Assembly: GCF_900176515.1 (NCBI RefSeq)
Contig: NZ_FWXV01000002.1
Span: forward strand, 1-64,000
From: Kibdelosporangium aridum
GTDB lineage: Bacteria; Actinomycetota; Actinomycetes; Mycobacteriales; Pseudonocardiaceae
Direction of reading: 5' to 3'
DNA: 64,000 nt
The notes beneath the pieces were generated by a model. The model was not told where the DNA came from. It made no database searches and was given only the letters and a program-made list of their open reading frames with translations. How positions within the stretch are numbered: position 1 is the stretch's first letter; every line of letters starts with the position of its first letter. Below are positions 34,482-42,530 of the stretch, piece after piece. A program made the position numbers and the translations under genes.

Positions 34482-35516
34482 GTGGAACTCTGGACGATCG
34501 GGGTGTTCGCCCGGGCCGTGCGCCTCTCTCCGAAGGCATTACGCCTGTACGACGAACTAGGGCTCTTGCCGCCAGCGGTCGTCGACCGGGAATCGGGGTA
34601 TCGCCTCTACCACCCCAGTCAGCTCGAACAGGCCAGGTTCATCGCCTGGCTGCGCCGGCTCGGCATGCCCCTCGCACGTATCCGCACCGTGATCGGCCTC
34701 AACGAGGAAGACGCCGCAGCCGAAGTCGAGGCGTATTGGGCCGAGGTCCTCGCGGAGACGGCCAATCGTGGCCGGCTTGCCACCTTCCTCGTCGACTACC
34801 TCAGAGGCAGGGGCAGCGCGATGACCGAACTGGGCATCCGTTACGCGGCTCGCACCGACATCGGAACGGTGCGCACGAGCAACGAGGACGTGGCGTACGC
34901 GAGTGGCAGGTTGCTCGCCGTCGCCGACGGGGTCAAGGGCGGCGGGGACGCCAGCGCCGCAGCGATAGCCGCGTTGAAGCCGTTGGACACAAGGGCGGTG
35001 CCCGCCGGAGAGCTCCTCAACGCTCTGGCGGCGGCGGTCGGTGAAGCCGAACGCGTCCTGCAAGGCAGCGAGGCGTTCACCACGCTCACCGCGATGCTGT
35101 GGTCGGATTCCCAGCTGGGTCTGGTCCATATCGGCGACACTCGGGCGTATGTCCTACGGGACGACGAGCTCTTGCAGATCACTCACGACCACACTTGGGT
35201 GCAGTCACTGGTTGACGAGGGACGGCTGTCGCCGGACGAAGCCGAGTCGCACCCGCAACGCGCCATGCTGGCGCGGTCCATTTCGGGAACCGGCCGGGAC
35301 AAGCCTGACCTGTCCGTGCACGAGGCCAAGATCGGCGACCGCTACCTGCTCTGTTCCGACGGCCTGACCCGGGTCGTGTCGATCGAGCAGAAGCGTGCCG
35401 CATTGCGGCGCGAGAATTCACCGGACGAATCGGCCGAGGAACTGATCGCACTGGCCTACCAGGGTGGCGCACCCGACAACATCGCTGTCGTCGTCGCCGA
35501 AGTAGTCATGCTGTGA
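34482..35516 (+). CDS. MerR-family regulator fused to a PP2C serine/threonine phosphatase
   Basis: 344 residues from the GTG at 34482 (GGGGGAAG upstream). Residues ~1-110 are a MerR helix-turn-helix with dimerisation helix (WTIGVFARAVRLSPKALRLY, LGMPLARIRTVIGLNEED). Residues ~118-344 are a PP2C domain with the metal-binding motifs intact: TSNEDVAYASG, LAVADGVKGGGDASAA, VHIGDTRAYVL, LLCSDGLTRVVS and GGAPDNIAVVVAE. The fusion implies that DNA binding and dephosphorylation are linked, for instance a regulator that removes phosphate from a kinase substrate. The stop overlaps the MFS exporter start (GTGA), so the exporter is the likely target and operon partner. A MerR-type operator lies upstream. 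Confidence 0.88.
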   Translation: MELWTIGVFARAVRLSPKALRLYDELGLLPPAVVDRESGYRLYHPSQLEQARFIAWLRRLGMPLARIRTVIGLNEEDAAAEVEAYWAEVLAETANRGRLATFLVDYLRGRGSAMTELGIRYAARTDIGTVRTSNEDVAYASGRLLAVADGVKGGGDASAAAIAALKPLDTRAVPAGELLNALAAAVGEAERVLQGSEAFTTLTAMLWSDSQLGLVHIGDTRAYVLRDDELLQITHDHTWVQSLVDEGRLSPDEAESHPQRAMLARSISGTGRDKPDLSVHEAKIGDRYLLCSDGLTRVVSIEQKRAALRRENSPDESAEELIALAYQGGAPDNIAVVVAEVVML

Positions 35517-36733
35517 AGCTGAGTTCCTACGTCATTGACCGACGGCCCTTGCGAATTCCCGCCTTCCGTCGACTGTGGACGGCTTCCGCGGTTGCGGCGG
35601 TCGGCGGCTCGTTCAGTCTTGTCGCGGTCCCGACTCAGCTGTTCACGCTGACCGGTTCGTCCGCGACCGTCGGCGTTTCCGCGGTGATCTCGACTTGCGC
35701 CCTCATCCTTTCAGCGCTGTGGTCCGGTGCGCTGGCCGACACAATGGACTGTCGCCGGCTTTTGTTGGCCGGTAACGCTGGCCTCGGGTTGGCTTACGTC
35801 GGCCTGTGGTTGAACGCTGAGCTCGGCTCTGTTCCGGTGCTGCTCGTACTTGTTGCCTTGTACGGCCTCAGCTTCGGCGTCACCATGACAACGATGGGCG
35901 CCGCAGTGCCCCGAGTTGTGCCGACCGAACAGCTGGTCGCGGCCAACAGTCTCAGCGCACTGACCCGCTACACCGGCGCGGTCGTCGGACCGCTGCTCGC
36001 TGGGTTGTTGATCCCGGCCGTCGGTCTCGGCACGCTCTATCTGCTCGATGCGGTCGCGTTGCTCGTCGTGCTCTGGGCCGTGGGCAAGCTGCCGGCGATG
36101 CCCCGGCCCCGTCATCGAGGCATCGCGCGCCAGCTCGGCGAAGGCGTCCGTTACCTTGCCAGGGAACGGATCCTGATCGCGATCCTCGTGGTCGACTTGG
36201 CCGCGATGGTTCTGGCAATGCCCGTGGCGCTCTTTCCTGAGTTGGCCGAGCAGACATACGGCGGTTCTGCTGGCGGGGGCGTAGAACTCGGCCTGTTGTT
36301 CGCCGCGTACCCGACCGGAGTGCTTCTCGCTGGGCTCATGTCCGGAACGTTCAGCCGGGCGAAACGACATGGAGCGCTCATGGCTTCTGCCGCAGTGGCT
36401 TGGGGTGCTTGTGTGGTGATACTCGGTCTGGCCGCGCACCTCTGGATCGCTGTGCTTGCGTTGGTCGCGGGTGGCGCCGTCAACTTCGTGTTGAGCACGT
36501 TTCGCAACGCCATCGCACAGGCGTACACGGATGAGGCGTTGCGCGGACGGATTCAAGGCGCGCTGACGGTTGTCCTGGTGGGCGGTCCACAATTGGCCAA
36601 CGTGGTACACGGTTTCGGAGGTGCCTGGATCGGCGCTCAGTGGGCGATCGGCATCGGCGGCGCACTCGCCGCGTTCACAGTGCTGCTCGTCCTGCGAGCT
36701 GTGCCTGAACTGTGGCGTTACGAAAGCGGCTGA
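35513..36733 (+). CDS. MFS exporter, EntS/multidrug type
   Basis: 406 residues, GTG start overlapping the stop of the MerR-PP2C gene. About 11-12 membrane segments are visible. The family signature between helices 2 and 3 reads GALADTMDCRRLLLAGN, and the second half begins at FRRLW..YLARERILIAILVV, as in EntS-like and macrolide-type MFS efflux pumps. Substrate unknown. Translational coupling to the MerR-PP2C regulator suggests a drug or metabolite efflux unit induced by its ligand. Confidence 0.87.
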   Translation: MKLSSYVIDRRPLRIPAFRRLWTASAVAAVGGSFSLVAVPTQLFTLTGSSATVGVSAVISTCALILSALWSGALADTMDCRRLLLAGNAGLGLAYVGLWLNAELGSVPVLLVLVALYGLSFGVTMTTMGAAVPRVVPTEQLVAANSLSALTRYTGAVVGPLLAGLLIPAVGLGTLYLLDAVALLVVLWAVGKLPAMPRPRHRGIARQLGEGVRYLARERILIAILVVDLAAMVLAMPVALFPELAEQTYGGSAGGGVELGLLFAAYPTGVLLAGLMSGTFSRAKRHGALMASAAVAWGACVVILGLAAHLWIAVLALVAGGAVNFVLSTFRNAIAQAYTDEALRGRIQGALTVVLVGGPQLANVVHGFGGAWIGAQWAIGIGGALAAFTVLLVLRAVPELWRYESG

Positions 36734-36747
36734 GGCAGGGTGGGGCG

Positions 36748-37488
36748 ATGGCTGTACGTGTGACCTTCGCGGGATCCGGTGATGCTTTCGGCAGCGGTGG
36801 CCGGTTTCAGACTTGTCTGCACATCGCGCGCGATTCTGGGCCACCGGTTCTGCTCGACTGTGGCGCGACGTCACTTGTTGCGCTGAAGCGCCTGGAGATC
36901 GAGCCGAACGAACTGGCCGCTGTGTTCGTCTCACACCTGCACGGTGACCACTTTGGAGGGTTGCCGTTCCTGATTCTGGACGGGCAGTTCCGTCGACGCG
37001 TTGAGCCACTGGTCGTCGCCGGACCGCCAGGGCTGAGGCAACGGCTGTTTGCGGCGATGGAGGTGTTCTACCCCGGATCTGCCAGTGTTCAAAGGAAGTT
37101 CGATGTCGAGGTCGTCGAACTGACGCCTGGCGAGCCGACTCAGGTCGCGGGAGTCGGCGTGACCGCTTGGGAGGTCGATCACGCCAGCGGCGCACCGCCT
37201 CTCGCGCTCCGGCTCGACGTCGACGGTGCCGTGATCGCCTACACCGGCGACACCGCGTGGACCGACACGATCCCGCAGGCTGCAGCTGGGGCGCGGTTGC
37301 TCGTCGCCGAGGCGTACTACTGGGACAAGGAAATCCCGTTCCACCTCAACCACCGCACCCTGCTCACCCACAAGGACTCCCTGAACTGCGAGCGGATCGT
37401 TCTGACGCACATGTGCGCCGACATGCTGGCGCACGTGGATCAAGCCGCCTTCGAAACGGCGCACGACGGCCTGACTATCTCACTCTAA
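36748..37488 (+). CDS. Metallo-beta-lactamase-fold hydrolase, RNase Z-like
   Basis: 246 residues from the ATG at 36748 (GGGTGGGG upstream), 14 bp after the MFS stop. The metal motif HLHGDH lies near residue ~65, with further ligands in VDHASGAPPLALRL, AYTGDT and LTHMCADM. The N-terminal VTFAGSGDAFGSGGRFQTCL is typical of the RNase Z/arylsulfatase-like branch. The family includes tRNA 3' processing and small-molecule hydrolases. With only 246 residues and no exosite arm, a metabolic hydrolase is more likely than tRNase Z. It is probably cotranscribed with the exporter. Confidence 0.82.
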   Translation: MAVRVTFAGSGDAFGSGGRFQTCLHIARDSGPPVLLDCGATSLVALKRLEIEPNELAAVFVSHLHGDHFGGLPFLILDGQFRRRVEPLVVAGPPGLRQRLFAAMEVFYPGSASVQRKFDVEVVELTPGEPTQVAGVGVTAWEVDHASGAPPLALRLDVDGAVIAYTGDTAWTDTIPQAAAGARLLVAEAYYWDKEIPFHLNHRTLLTHKDSLNCERIVLTHMCADMLAHVDQAAFETAHDGLTISL

Positions 37489-37502
37489 TGGTCCGCTATG
37501 TA

Positions 37503-37523
37503 GCACAATCGATGGCATTGTGC
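37503..37523 (+). promoter_or_regulatory. Inverted repeat upstream of the IclR remnant (candidate IclR operator)
   Basis: GCACAAT-N7-ATTGTGC, perfect 7-bp arms, 18 bp before the remnant start codon. The same GGCACAA half-site occurs in the palindrome before the SDR remnant at 38135-38151. Both look like leftover operators of the deleted IclR regulator. Confidence 0.5.
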
Positions 37524-37541
37524 CGATAGTGAGGTGATCGG

Positions 37542-37637
37542 ATGTCGACCGCACTGACCACCCTGCGTGTGCTGGACGAAGTCGCCCAACTCCAGCCCGT
37601 CGGCGTCACCTCGATCGCCGAACGGATGGGCATGCCC
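37542..37637 (+). pseudogene. IclR-family regulator, N-terminal stub
   Basis: The ATG at 37542 (GAGGTG upstream) opens a typical IclR start: TALTTLRVLDEVAQLQPVGV then TSIAERMGMP, the first two helices of the winged helix. After ~32 codons the sequence changes abruptly to antisense SDR sequence and reads to a chance stop at 37698-37700. The rest of the regulator, about 220 residues, is gone. The junction near 37638 marks a deletion that also removed the C-terminus of the converging SDR gene. Confidence 0.75.
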
Positions 37638-38112
37638 GGCGGTTGCCCGAGGCGCCCGCGATGTAGTTGGGCGGGAATTCCTCCGCGGCGACGCCGATGA
37701 TGTTCAGGACCGCACCGTGCCGCGACTGGGCGATCTTCGGATACAGGCTCTGAGTGAGGAAAATGTAGCCGTACACCTTGAGATCCCATGCCCGCCGCCA
37801 GGTTTCTTCGCTCACGTCCGGCAATCCGCCAGGAGGAATCGCGCCCGCGTTGTTGACCAGGATGTCCAGCGAATCGACCGCGCTGACAACTTCTCGCCGA
37901 CCGTCCTCTGTCGACAGATCGGCGGCGAGCACATCAACCTCGACACCGTGATCGGCACGCAACCGCTTGGCGATGTCTTCCAGCTGCGGCTGGCTTCGCG
38001 ACACCAGGACAAGGTTCGTTCCTTCGGCGGCAAGGGACTCGGCGATTGCGGCACCGATTCCCTTGCCCGCACCCGTCACCACGGCACGCAACCCGCGTAG
38101 TCGCAGATCCAT
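37638..38112 (-). pseudogene. Short-chain dehydrogenase/reductase truncated by deletion
   Basis: From the ATG at 38112 the protein has the classical SDR N-terminus: VVTGAGKGIGAAIAESLAAE (cofactor Gly motif TGxxxGIG), LAADLSTEDG, ILVNNAGAIPPGG (NNAG) and GAVLNIIGVAAEEFPPNYIA, with the catalytic Tyr in NYIAGASGN. The usual K of YxxxK is not preserved at the junction: after GASGN the frame enters IclR antisense sequence and stops at 37606. The substrate loop and C-terminal ~90 residues are absent, so it should be inactive. An inverted repeat at 38135-38151 lies in its promoter region. Confidence 0.75.
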
Positions 38113-38134
38113 TGGTTCTTCTCGTGCCGTCATC

Positions 38135-38151
38135 TGGCACAAATTTTGCCA
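38135..38151 (-). promoter_or_regulatory. Palindrome upstream of the truncated SDR gene
   Basis: TGGCA-CAAATTT-TGCCA, containing GGCACAA, the half-site also seen in the IclR-stub operator at 37503-37523. It lies 23 bp upstream of the SDR start. Confidence 0.45.
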
Positions 38152-38227
38152 GCGTGCCACTCTACGAACCACAGTATGGTCGCTGTGGTGGAACGTCAAA
38201 CAGAGGACGAGCGTCGGACGGGAGAAT

Positions 38228-39397
38228 TCACTGGGAAGTGATCCGCTGTGCCGCGGTCATGGCGCCGTCGGTCCGGATTCCGGCGGACACCTCCTTGGCG
38301 CTGGCCACCATCTCCGGCCGCAGGACGAACTCCACCGCCTCGGCCAGTTTGTCCGGTGACTGCTCGCGGCCGATACCGAGGTGCTCAACCTGTTCCGCCC
38401 AGTAGAACTGGTCGAACATCTGCGGCATGATCACCTGCGGAGTTCCTGACAGCGCCGCCGTGGTCGTTGTGCCCGCCCCACCGTGGTGGACGACGGCTGC
38501 CGAGCGCTTGAAGACCTCCTGGTGGTTGACCTCACCGACGATGATGACGTCGTCCGATTCGTCCACAAGGGACAAGTCTGCCCAGCCTCGCATCACGATC
38601 GCGCGTCGGCCGAGCGCCCTGGCCGCGTCGATGGCTGAGCGGCTGTACTCGGGTTTGACGAACATGCTGCCGAAGCCGAAATAGATCGGCGGCTCGCCCG
38701 CGTCGAGGAATTTCGCCAATTCCGGCTCGAGCGGGCGCTGGTCCTTCCGCAACCACGCGCCTGTCTGGTCAACGCTGGTGTCCGCCGGGTCTGGCCATGG
38801 CCCCAGAACCGGGTCGGCGGCCAGCATCGGCTGTTCGCCGAACATGTGCGAACGGAGATCGGATATCGCCGGCAGTCCCGCGGATTCCCGGCACGAATTC
38901 AGTACGGGCAAGAACCCGTTGAACCGGACCCGATCGGCCTCCCAGAGCGTTTCGTTGTCTTCCGTCCTTTCCCGCGACTCGCCCAGACTGCCGAACGCTG
39001 GCGGTGCGTGGTGCGGTGAGGGAAAACTCAATGCGCAAAAGGTGCCGAAGAAGTACGGCACACCCAGCTTCTCCGCGGCCGAGTGGGCCGCGAACTGCAG
39101 CATTCCAGCGCCGACGACGGCATCGAAGCCCGTGCCAGCCGTCGAGATCACCTCGAACTGGTCGATCACGCTCTGGTCCGCGGCCTTGCGCATTTCCTGA
39201 GGCGTCATGCGCTTCGCGGTGAGCCGCACTTCCGGCCCGACCGGTACGAACGGAATCCCGGCCGCGCCGACAAGGCCACGGAAGTCCGGCGGCGCGACCA
39301 TCCGCACTTCGTGGCCGAGTTCCTGCAATCGCAGCGCCAGCGCCATCGTCGGCTCGATCTCCCCGCGCGACCCGATCGCGGACAGCAGCACTCGCAT
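38228..39397 (-). CDS. GT1-family glycosyltransferase (MGT/Gtf type)
   Basis: 389 residues from the ATG at 39397 (GGAAT upstream). The N-terminal acceptor domain begins RVLLSAIGSRGEIEPTMALA, typical of glycopeptide and macrolide glycosyltransferases. The C-terminal nucleotide-sugar domain has GFGSM, VVHHGGAGTTTTAALSGTPQ and MPQMFDQFYWAEQVEHLGIG, with the donor-binding HHGGAGT and the D-Q residues intact. It likely transfers a hexose from an NDP-sugar to a phenolic or macrolide-like acceptor, in biosynthesis or as antibiotic inactivation. There is no biosynthetic cluster around it, which favours a stand-alone tailoring or detoxifying role. Confidence 0.88.
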   Translation of the reverse strand: MRVLLSAIGSRGEIEPTMALALRLQELGHEVRMVAPPDFRGLVGAAGIPFVPVGPEVRLTAKRMTPQEMRKAADQSVIDQFEVISTAGTGFDAVVGAGMLQFAAHSAAEKLGVPYFFGTFCALSFPSPHHAPPAFGSLGESRERTEDNETLWEADRVRFNGFLPVLNSCRESAGLPAISDLRSHMFGEQPMLAADPVLGPWPDPADTSVDQTGAWLRKDQRPLEPELAKFLDAGEPPIYFGFGSMFVKPEYSRSAIDAARALGRRAIVMRGWADLSLVDESDDVIIVGEVNHQEVFKRSAAVVHHGGAGTTTTAALSGTPQVIMPQMFDQFYWAEQVEHLGIGREQSPDKLAEAVEFVLRPEMVASAKEVSAGIRTDGAMTAAQRITSQ

Positions 39398-39447
39398 GGA
39401 GATTCCTCGCTTTCACCGTGTGAGCCAGCGATTGTGCGGCACACCCC

Positions 39448-39466
39448 GGGTCTTGCCACAAGACCC
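39448..39466. promoter_or_regulatory. Perfect inverted repeat upstream of the glycosyltransferase
   Basis: GGGTCTTG-CCA-CAAGACCC, 51 bp before the start codon; a second dyad, CCACCC-N17-GGGTGG, spans 39467-39495. Either could be a repressor operator for the divergent pair of genes. No regulator gene is adjacent. Confidence 0.45.
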
Positions 39467-39557
39467 CCACCCTGCTATAAGTTGAAAATGGGTGGAGGTC
39501 GCCCATTCACCCGAACCCTTCCTTGTCTGATCAGGCTGATTCCGGAATCATTGGCCG

Positions 39558-40037
39558 GTGATCGTGACCGAGGTGATCCCCGCCATCGACAGCGTGGACG
39601 AAAGCGATGCCCACCTCGAGGTGAAGGTGCGGTTCGGGCCGCACCTCCAGCGGGTGTACTGCTACTTCGAGGAGCACGAAGGCGGCCCGGACAAGGGCTA
39701 CATCGAGGTCGGTTTCGACGAGTACACCGGGAATGCCGCCGAAGTCGTGGTGATCATCCGGCCGGCGGGGACCGGAGTGTTCCCCGCTGACGTGCCGGTC
39801 GTCGAAGGCTCGATCCGGGCGAACCTCGATCGTTGGGCCGAACTGGCCGACCGCTCGGATCCGCGGATCAACTTCGTCAGGCAACGCGGCGCCATGTCCG
39901 TCTCCACAAAGGACAAAATGACCTACTACGCGTTCTCGGCTGCCACACCGGACCGGTTCGTACGATCGGGTTCTGTCGGGTTCGGCGTCGGCGAGGCCGG
40001 TGAGCTGCTGGGCTTCGTCACCGGCCTCGTCGCCTGA
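39558..40037 (+). CDS. Hypothetical cytoplasmic protein
   Basis: 159 residues from a GTG at 39558. It has no signal peptide or membrane segment. The first half is beta-rich and acidic (DAHLEVKVRFGPHLQRVYCY, KGYIEVGFDEYTGNAAEVVV), the second half has one helix (IRANLDRWAELAD) and ends GEAGELLGFVTGLVA. I do not recognise the family. Codon use is normal for the window. It converges on the beta-helix gene with only 3 bp between the stop codons. The gene could also start at the GTG two codons later. Confidence 0.6.
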   Translation: MIVTEVIPAIDSVDESDAHLEVKVRFGPHLQRVYCYFEEHEGGPDKGYIEVGFDEYTGNAAEVVVIIRPAGTGVFPADVPVVEGSIRANLDRWAELADRSDPRINFVRQRGAMSVSTKDKMTYYAFSAATPDRFVRSGSVGFGVGEAGELLGFVTGLVA

Positions 40038-40040
40038 TTC

Positions 40041-41810
40041 TCAGCCGCCGCAGCGGCCCGAGAACACGTCCGCCTTGCCGTCACCGGTGAAATCGGCGAG
40101 TGCGAGGTCGTTCGCCGGACACGAGACCGCCCGCAGCTGGGCCCACGAAGTGCGGCCGCCTGAGGAGAAATACCAGCCACTGCTGTCCGAACGGAACACG
40201 TCGGTCTTGCCGTCGCCATCCAGATCGCCGAACTTCAGCGACGGAGCCGCGTAACCCGAGTTGGCCAACGGCTGCCACGCGCTGACACCACCGGCTGAGA
40301 ACTGCCACTGGTTTCCGACCAACGCGAACACATCGGTCTTGCGGTCGCTGTCGAAGTCGCCGAACCCCAACGATTCCACCGGCAAGGATGCCCCGGCCAA
40401 CGGTGACCACGACGCGCGGCCACCTGCCGAGTAGTACCACTTGTTGCCGTCCACCTTGAACACGTCAGTCCGGCCATCACCGTCGAAGTCCCCGAACCGC
40501 AGGTCCGCCAGGGGAACGCCGGACGTTGCCAGTGGCTGCCACGATGTGACGGCACCGGATGAGAACTGCCACTGCTGGCCGTTCACCGAGAACGTGTCGG
40601 TCTTGCCGTCACCGTCGAAGTCGCCGAAACGCAGGTTCTGCCGAGTTGTCCCGGCGAGTGCGGCGGGCACCCAACGCCCAGTGCCACCTGGCGAGTAGTA
40701 CCACCGGGCACCGGTAGCCCTGAGCACATCGGTCTTTCCGTCGCCGTCGAAATCACCGAAGCCGAGTTCGGAGGTCTCGAAGGTGTACGGCGCCAGCGGA
40801 GTCCACGCCGCCGTTCCACCCGCGGACACTTGCCACGCCGCGGGTTTCGGTGAGCCGTGGCAGTTGCCGGTCGTGGTGTTGTACGTGTTCGAGCCGATGT
40901 TGAGGTTGCCCGTGAAGAACGTCTGCAGGATCGCCGTGCTCGATGAGGTGTGCGCGAAACAGTTCCCGGAGACGTACGCGCCAGTCGCAGGCATGCCTCG
41001 GACCTTGATGGCGGGCTCTACTTTGGACCGGAAGCTGTTGTGCTTGATGTGGATGACATCCCCGGCATAAGGCGCGCCGTTGCCACGGGCCTCGTTCTCG
41101 CCGTGCATGTCGAAGCCGTGCGATCGGGCGTTGTCGACGACGAGGTTGTACCTGGCGTCGTAGCGTTGGGTGCGGATGCCGTTGCCCGCGATCGCGTGAC
41201 GGTTCTGGGTGAACGTGTTGTACTCGATGACCGCACTGGAGTTGTCGACCAGCACGATCCCGTACCCCAAGCCTGTGCGGCGATTGTGATGCACGTTGTT
41301 GCGGCTGTACCGCGCCTCGATGGTGTCACGGATGAACACTGCACTGTGCGACCAGGCTGAGAGTTCATTGTTGTCCACAGTCAGGTCGGAGGCGTTGACT
41401 GCTTCAATGCCCCGCGAGTTGTCGTATTGGTAGGCGTTGTCCCTGATCTCGGAGTCCGGGCCGCGCAGCCGCAGGCCGGTGACCCGCGTACCGCTGCCGG
41501 TCACCGTGAACTGTGACCACGTTTCGCTTTGCCCCAGATCGAGTTCTGTGTTGTACAACAGTGCGCCCGGTGCACCGTTCGTGCCACGGTCACTGGCCAG
41601 AGTGACGCCAGGTGGGATGGCGATGCGCTTGTAGCCGGTGAGATTGATCGATGCCCCGCCTGCCACGAAGACCGTGTCCCCAGCGGTCGCATTGGCCAAG
41701 GCCGCGATCAATTCATCCCGCGTGGTGACCGTGACCGTGCCTGCCGCTGCCGGGCTGGCCAACGTCGCTGCGACTAGCGCAGCGGTCGGTAAAACAACCG
41801 CGAGTCTCAT
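40041..41810 (-). CDS. Secreted right-handed parallel beta-helix protein with FG-GAP/VCBS repeats
   Basis: 589 residues with a signal peptide (LAVVLPTAALVAATLASPAAA). Residues ~25-330 form a parallel beta-helix (IEAVNASDLTVDNNELSAWS, GYGIVLVDNSSAVIEYNTFT, GFDMHGENEARGNG), the fold of pectate lyases and other polysaccharide-acting proteins. Residues ~345-589 carry five to six FG-GAP-type repeats (FGDFDGDGKTDVFR, each followed by WYYSAGG or WQFSAGG), whose DxDGDGxxD loops bind calcium. A polysaccharide lyase or hydrolase role is plausible, but catalytic residues cannot be placed with certainty. It is a single-gene unit. Confidence 0.88.
   Translation of the reverse strand: MRLAVVLPTAALVAATLASPAAAGTVTVTTRDELIAALANATAGDTVFVAGGASINLTGYKRIAIPPGVTLASDRGTNGAPGALLYNTELDLGQSETWSQFTVTGSGTRVTGLRLRGPDSEIRDNAYQYDNSRGIEAVNASDLTVDNNELSAWSHSAVFIRDTIEARYSRNNVHHNRRTGLGYGIVLVDNSSAVIEYNTFTQNRHAIAGNGIRTQRYDARYNLVVDNARSHGFDMHGENEARGNGAPYAGDVIHIKHNSFRSKVEPAIKVRGMPATGAYVSGNCFAHTSSSTAILQTFFTGNLNIGSNTYNTTTGNCHGSPKPAAWQVSAGGTAAWTPLAPYTFETSELGFGDFDGDGKTDVLRATGARWYYSPGGTGRWVPAALAGTTRQNLRFGDFDGDGKTDTFSVNGQQWQFSSGAVTSWQPLATSGVPLADLRFGDFDGDGRTDVFKVDGNKWYYSAGGRASWSPLAGASLPVESLGFGDFDSDRKTDVFALVGNQWQFSAGGVSAWQPLANSGYAAPSLKFGDLDGDGKTDVFRSDSSGWYFSSGGRTSWAQLRAVSCPANDLALADFTGDGKADVFSGRCGG
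40070..40790 (-). repeat. ~120-bp repeats coding the FG-GAP units
   Basis: Blocks such as TTGCCGTCACCGTCGAAGTC and CGCCGAACC recur roughly every 120 bp, five to six times, in the 3' part of the beta-helix gene. They encode the calcium-loop repeats and make the region prone to unequal recombination. Confidence 0.65.
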
Positions 41811-41883
41811 GGGTTCCCCTCAGTGCTGATGAACCCAAGCTCCTTACCACGATCTGCGCTAAGATGGCATCATCATCTGGATG

Positions 41884-42513
41884 TTAACAGTATCTGTCCT
41901 GGCCAAGGGTGGTGAGCAAGTCTTCGTGCAGGTGAGACCAGACAGTGTGATACGCGTCCATCCGGTCGGTCAGGTAGTCCACCTGGCCACCCTGGGCACA
42001 GCTGAGCGCGTGGGCGAGCCGGTCGCGATGACGCTCGAATCGCGTGATGGCCGAGGCAAGGACCGTCAGCACAGCGTCGGCTCGCTGATGGAATTCGGTG
42101 AACAGGCCGAGCACCTTGGCGTCGTACGCCGGGTCGGCGTGGTCGTTCATGGTTGCCACCCCGTCGACAGACCGCATCTGCCACGCCGTGCACAGGTCGA
42201 GCAACTCCGGGTTGAGGACCATGAAGTCCTCGAACGCTTTGGTCACCTCCGCTCGCGCGCCGGACGCATCCAGTTCCGCGGCAACACGTTCGGTGTCGGC
42301 CGCGCGTCCGGCGTCGGTGACGTTCCAGCCGCCGAACTCACCGGGAACCCGGGTGACGAGCCCGTCGATCGCGAGGTCGATGAGTTCGGACTCCACTTCG
42401 GACTCGGGCAGCCCGGTGGTCCCGGCGAGGCGCTCGAGTGCGGCGAAGCCGATGCAGCGGAGGGTGTGCAGCACCAACAGGTCGGCACTGGTCTGATGCG
42501 GGGAGTTAGGCAC
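41884..42513 (-). CDS. Putative transcriptional regulator divergent from the PPDK-like gene
   Basis: 209 residues from a GTG at 42511-42513. The first ~75 residues look like a winged helix (DLLVLHTLRCIGFAALERLA, LPESEVESELIDLAIDGLVT, GWNVTDAGRAADTERVA), similar to small actinomycete MarR-like regulators. The rest is helical (AFEDFMVLNPELLDLCTAWQ, FERHRDRLAHAL) and may sense a ligand. Proteins of this type are often found beside PEP/pyruvate-binding proteins. The start codon lies only 17 bp from the start of the divergent PPDK-like gene, so binding there would control both. Confidence 0.7.
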   Translation of the reverse strand: MPNSPHQTSADLLVLHTLRCIGFAALERLAGTTGLPESEVESELIDLAIDGLVTRVPGEFGGWNVTDAGRAADTERVAAELDASGARAEVTKAFEDFMVLNPELLDLCTAWQMRSVDGVATMNDHADPAYDAKVLGLFTEFHQRADAVLTVLASAITRFERHRDRLAHALSCAQGGQVDYLTDRMDAYHTVWSHLHEDLLTTLGQDRYC

Positions 42514-42530
42514 GGCCCAAGGTTACCGCC

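Noticed and set aside
15761..38112. The SDR tail at 15.8 kb as the missing piece of the truncated SDR at 37.6-38.1 kb
   Set aside because: The pieces lie 22 kb apart in opposite orientation and belong to a very common family; nothing ties them to one original gene.
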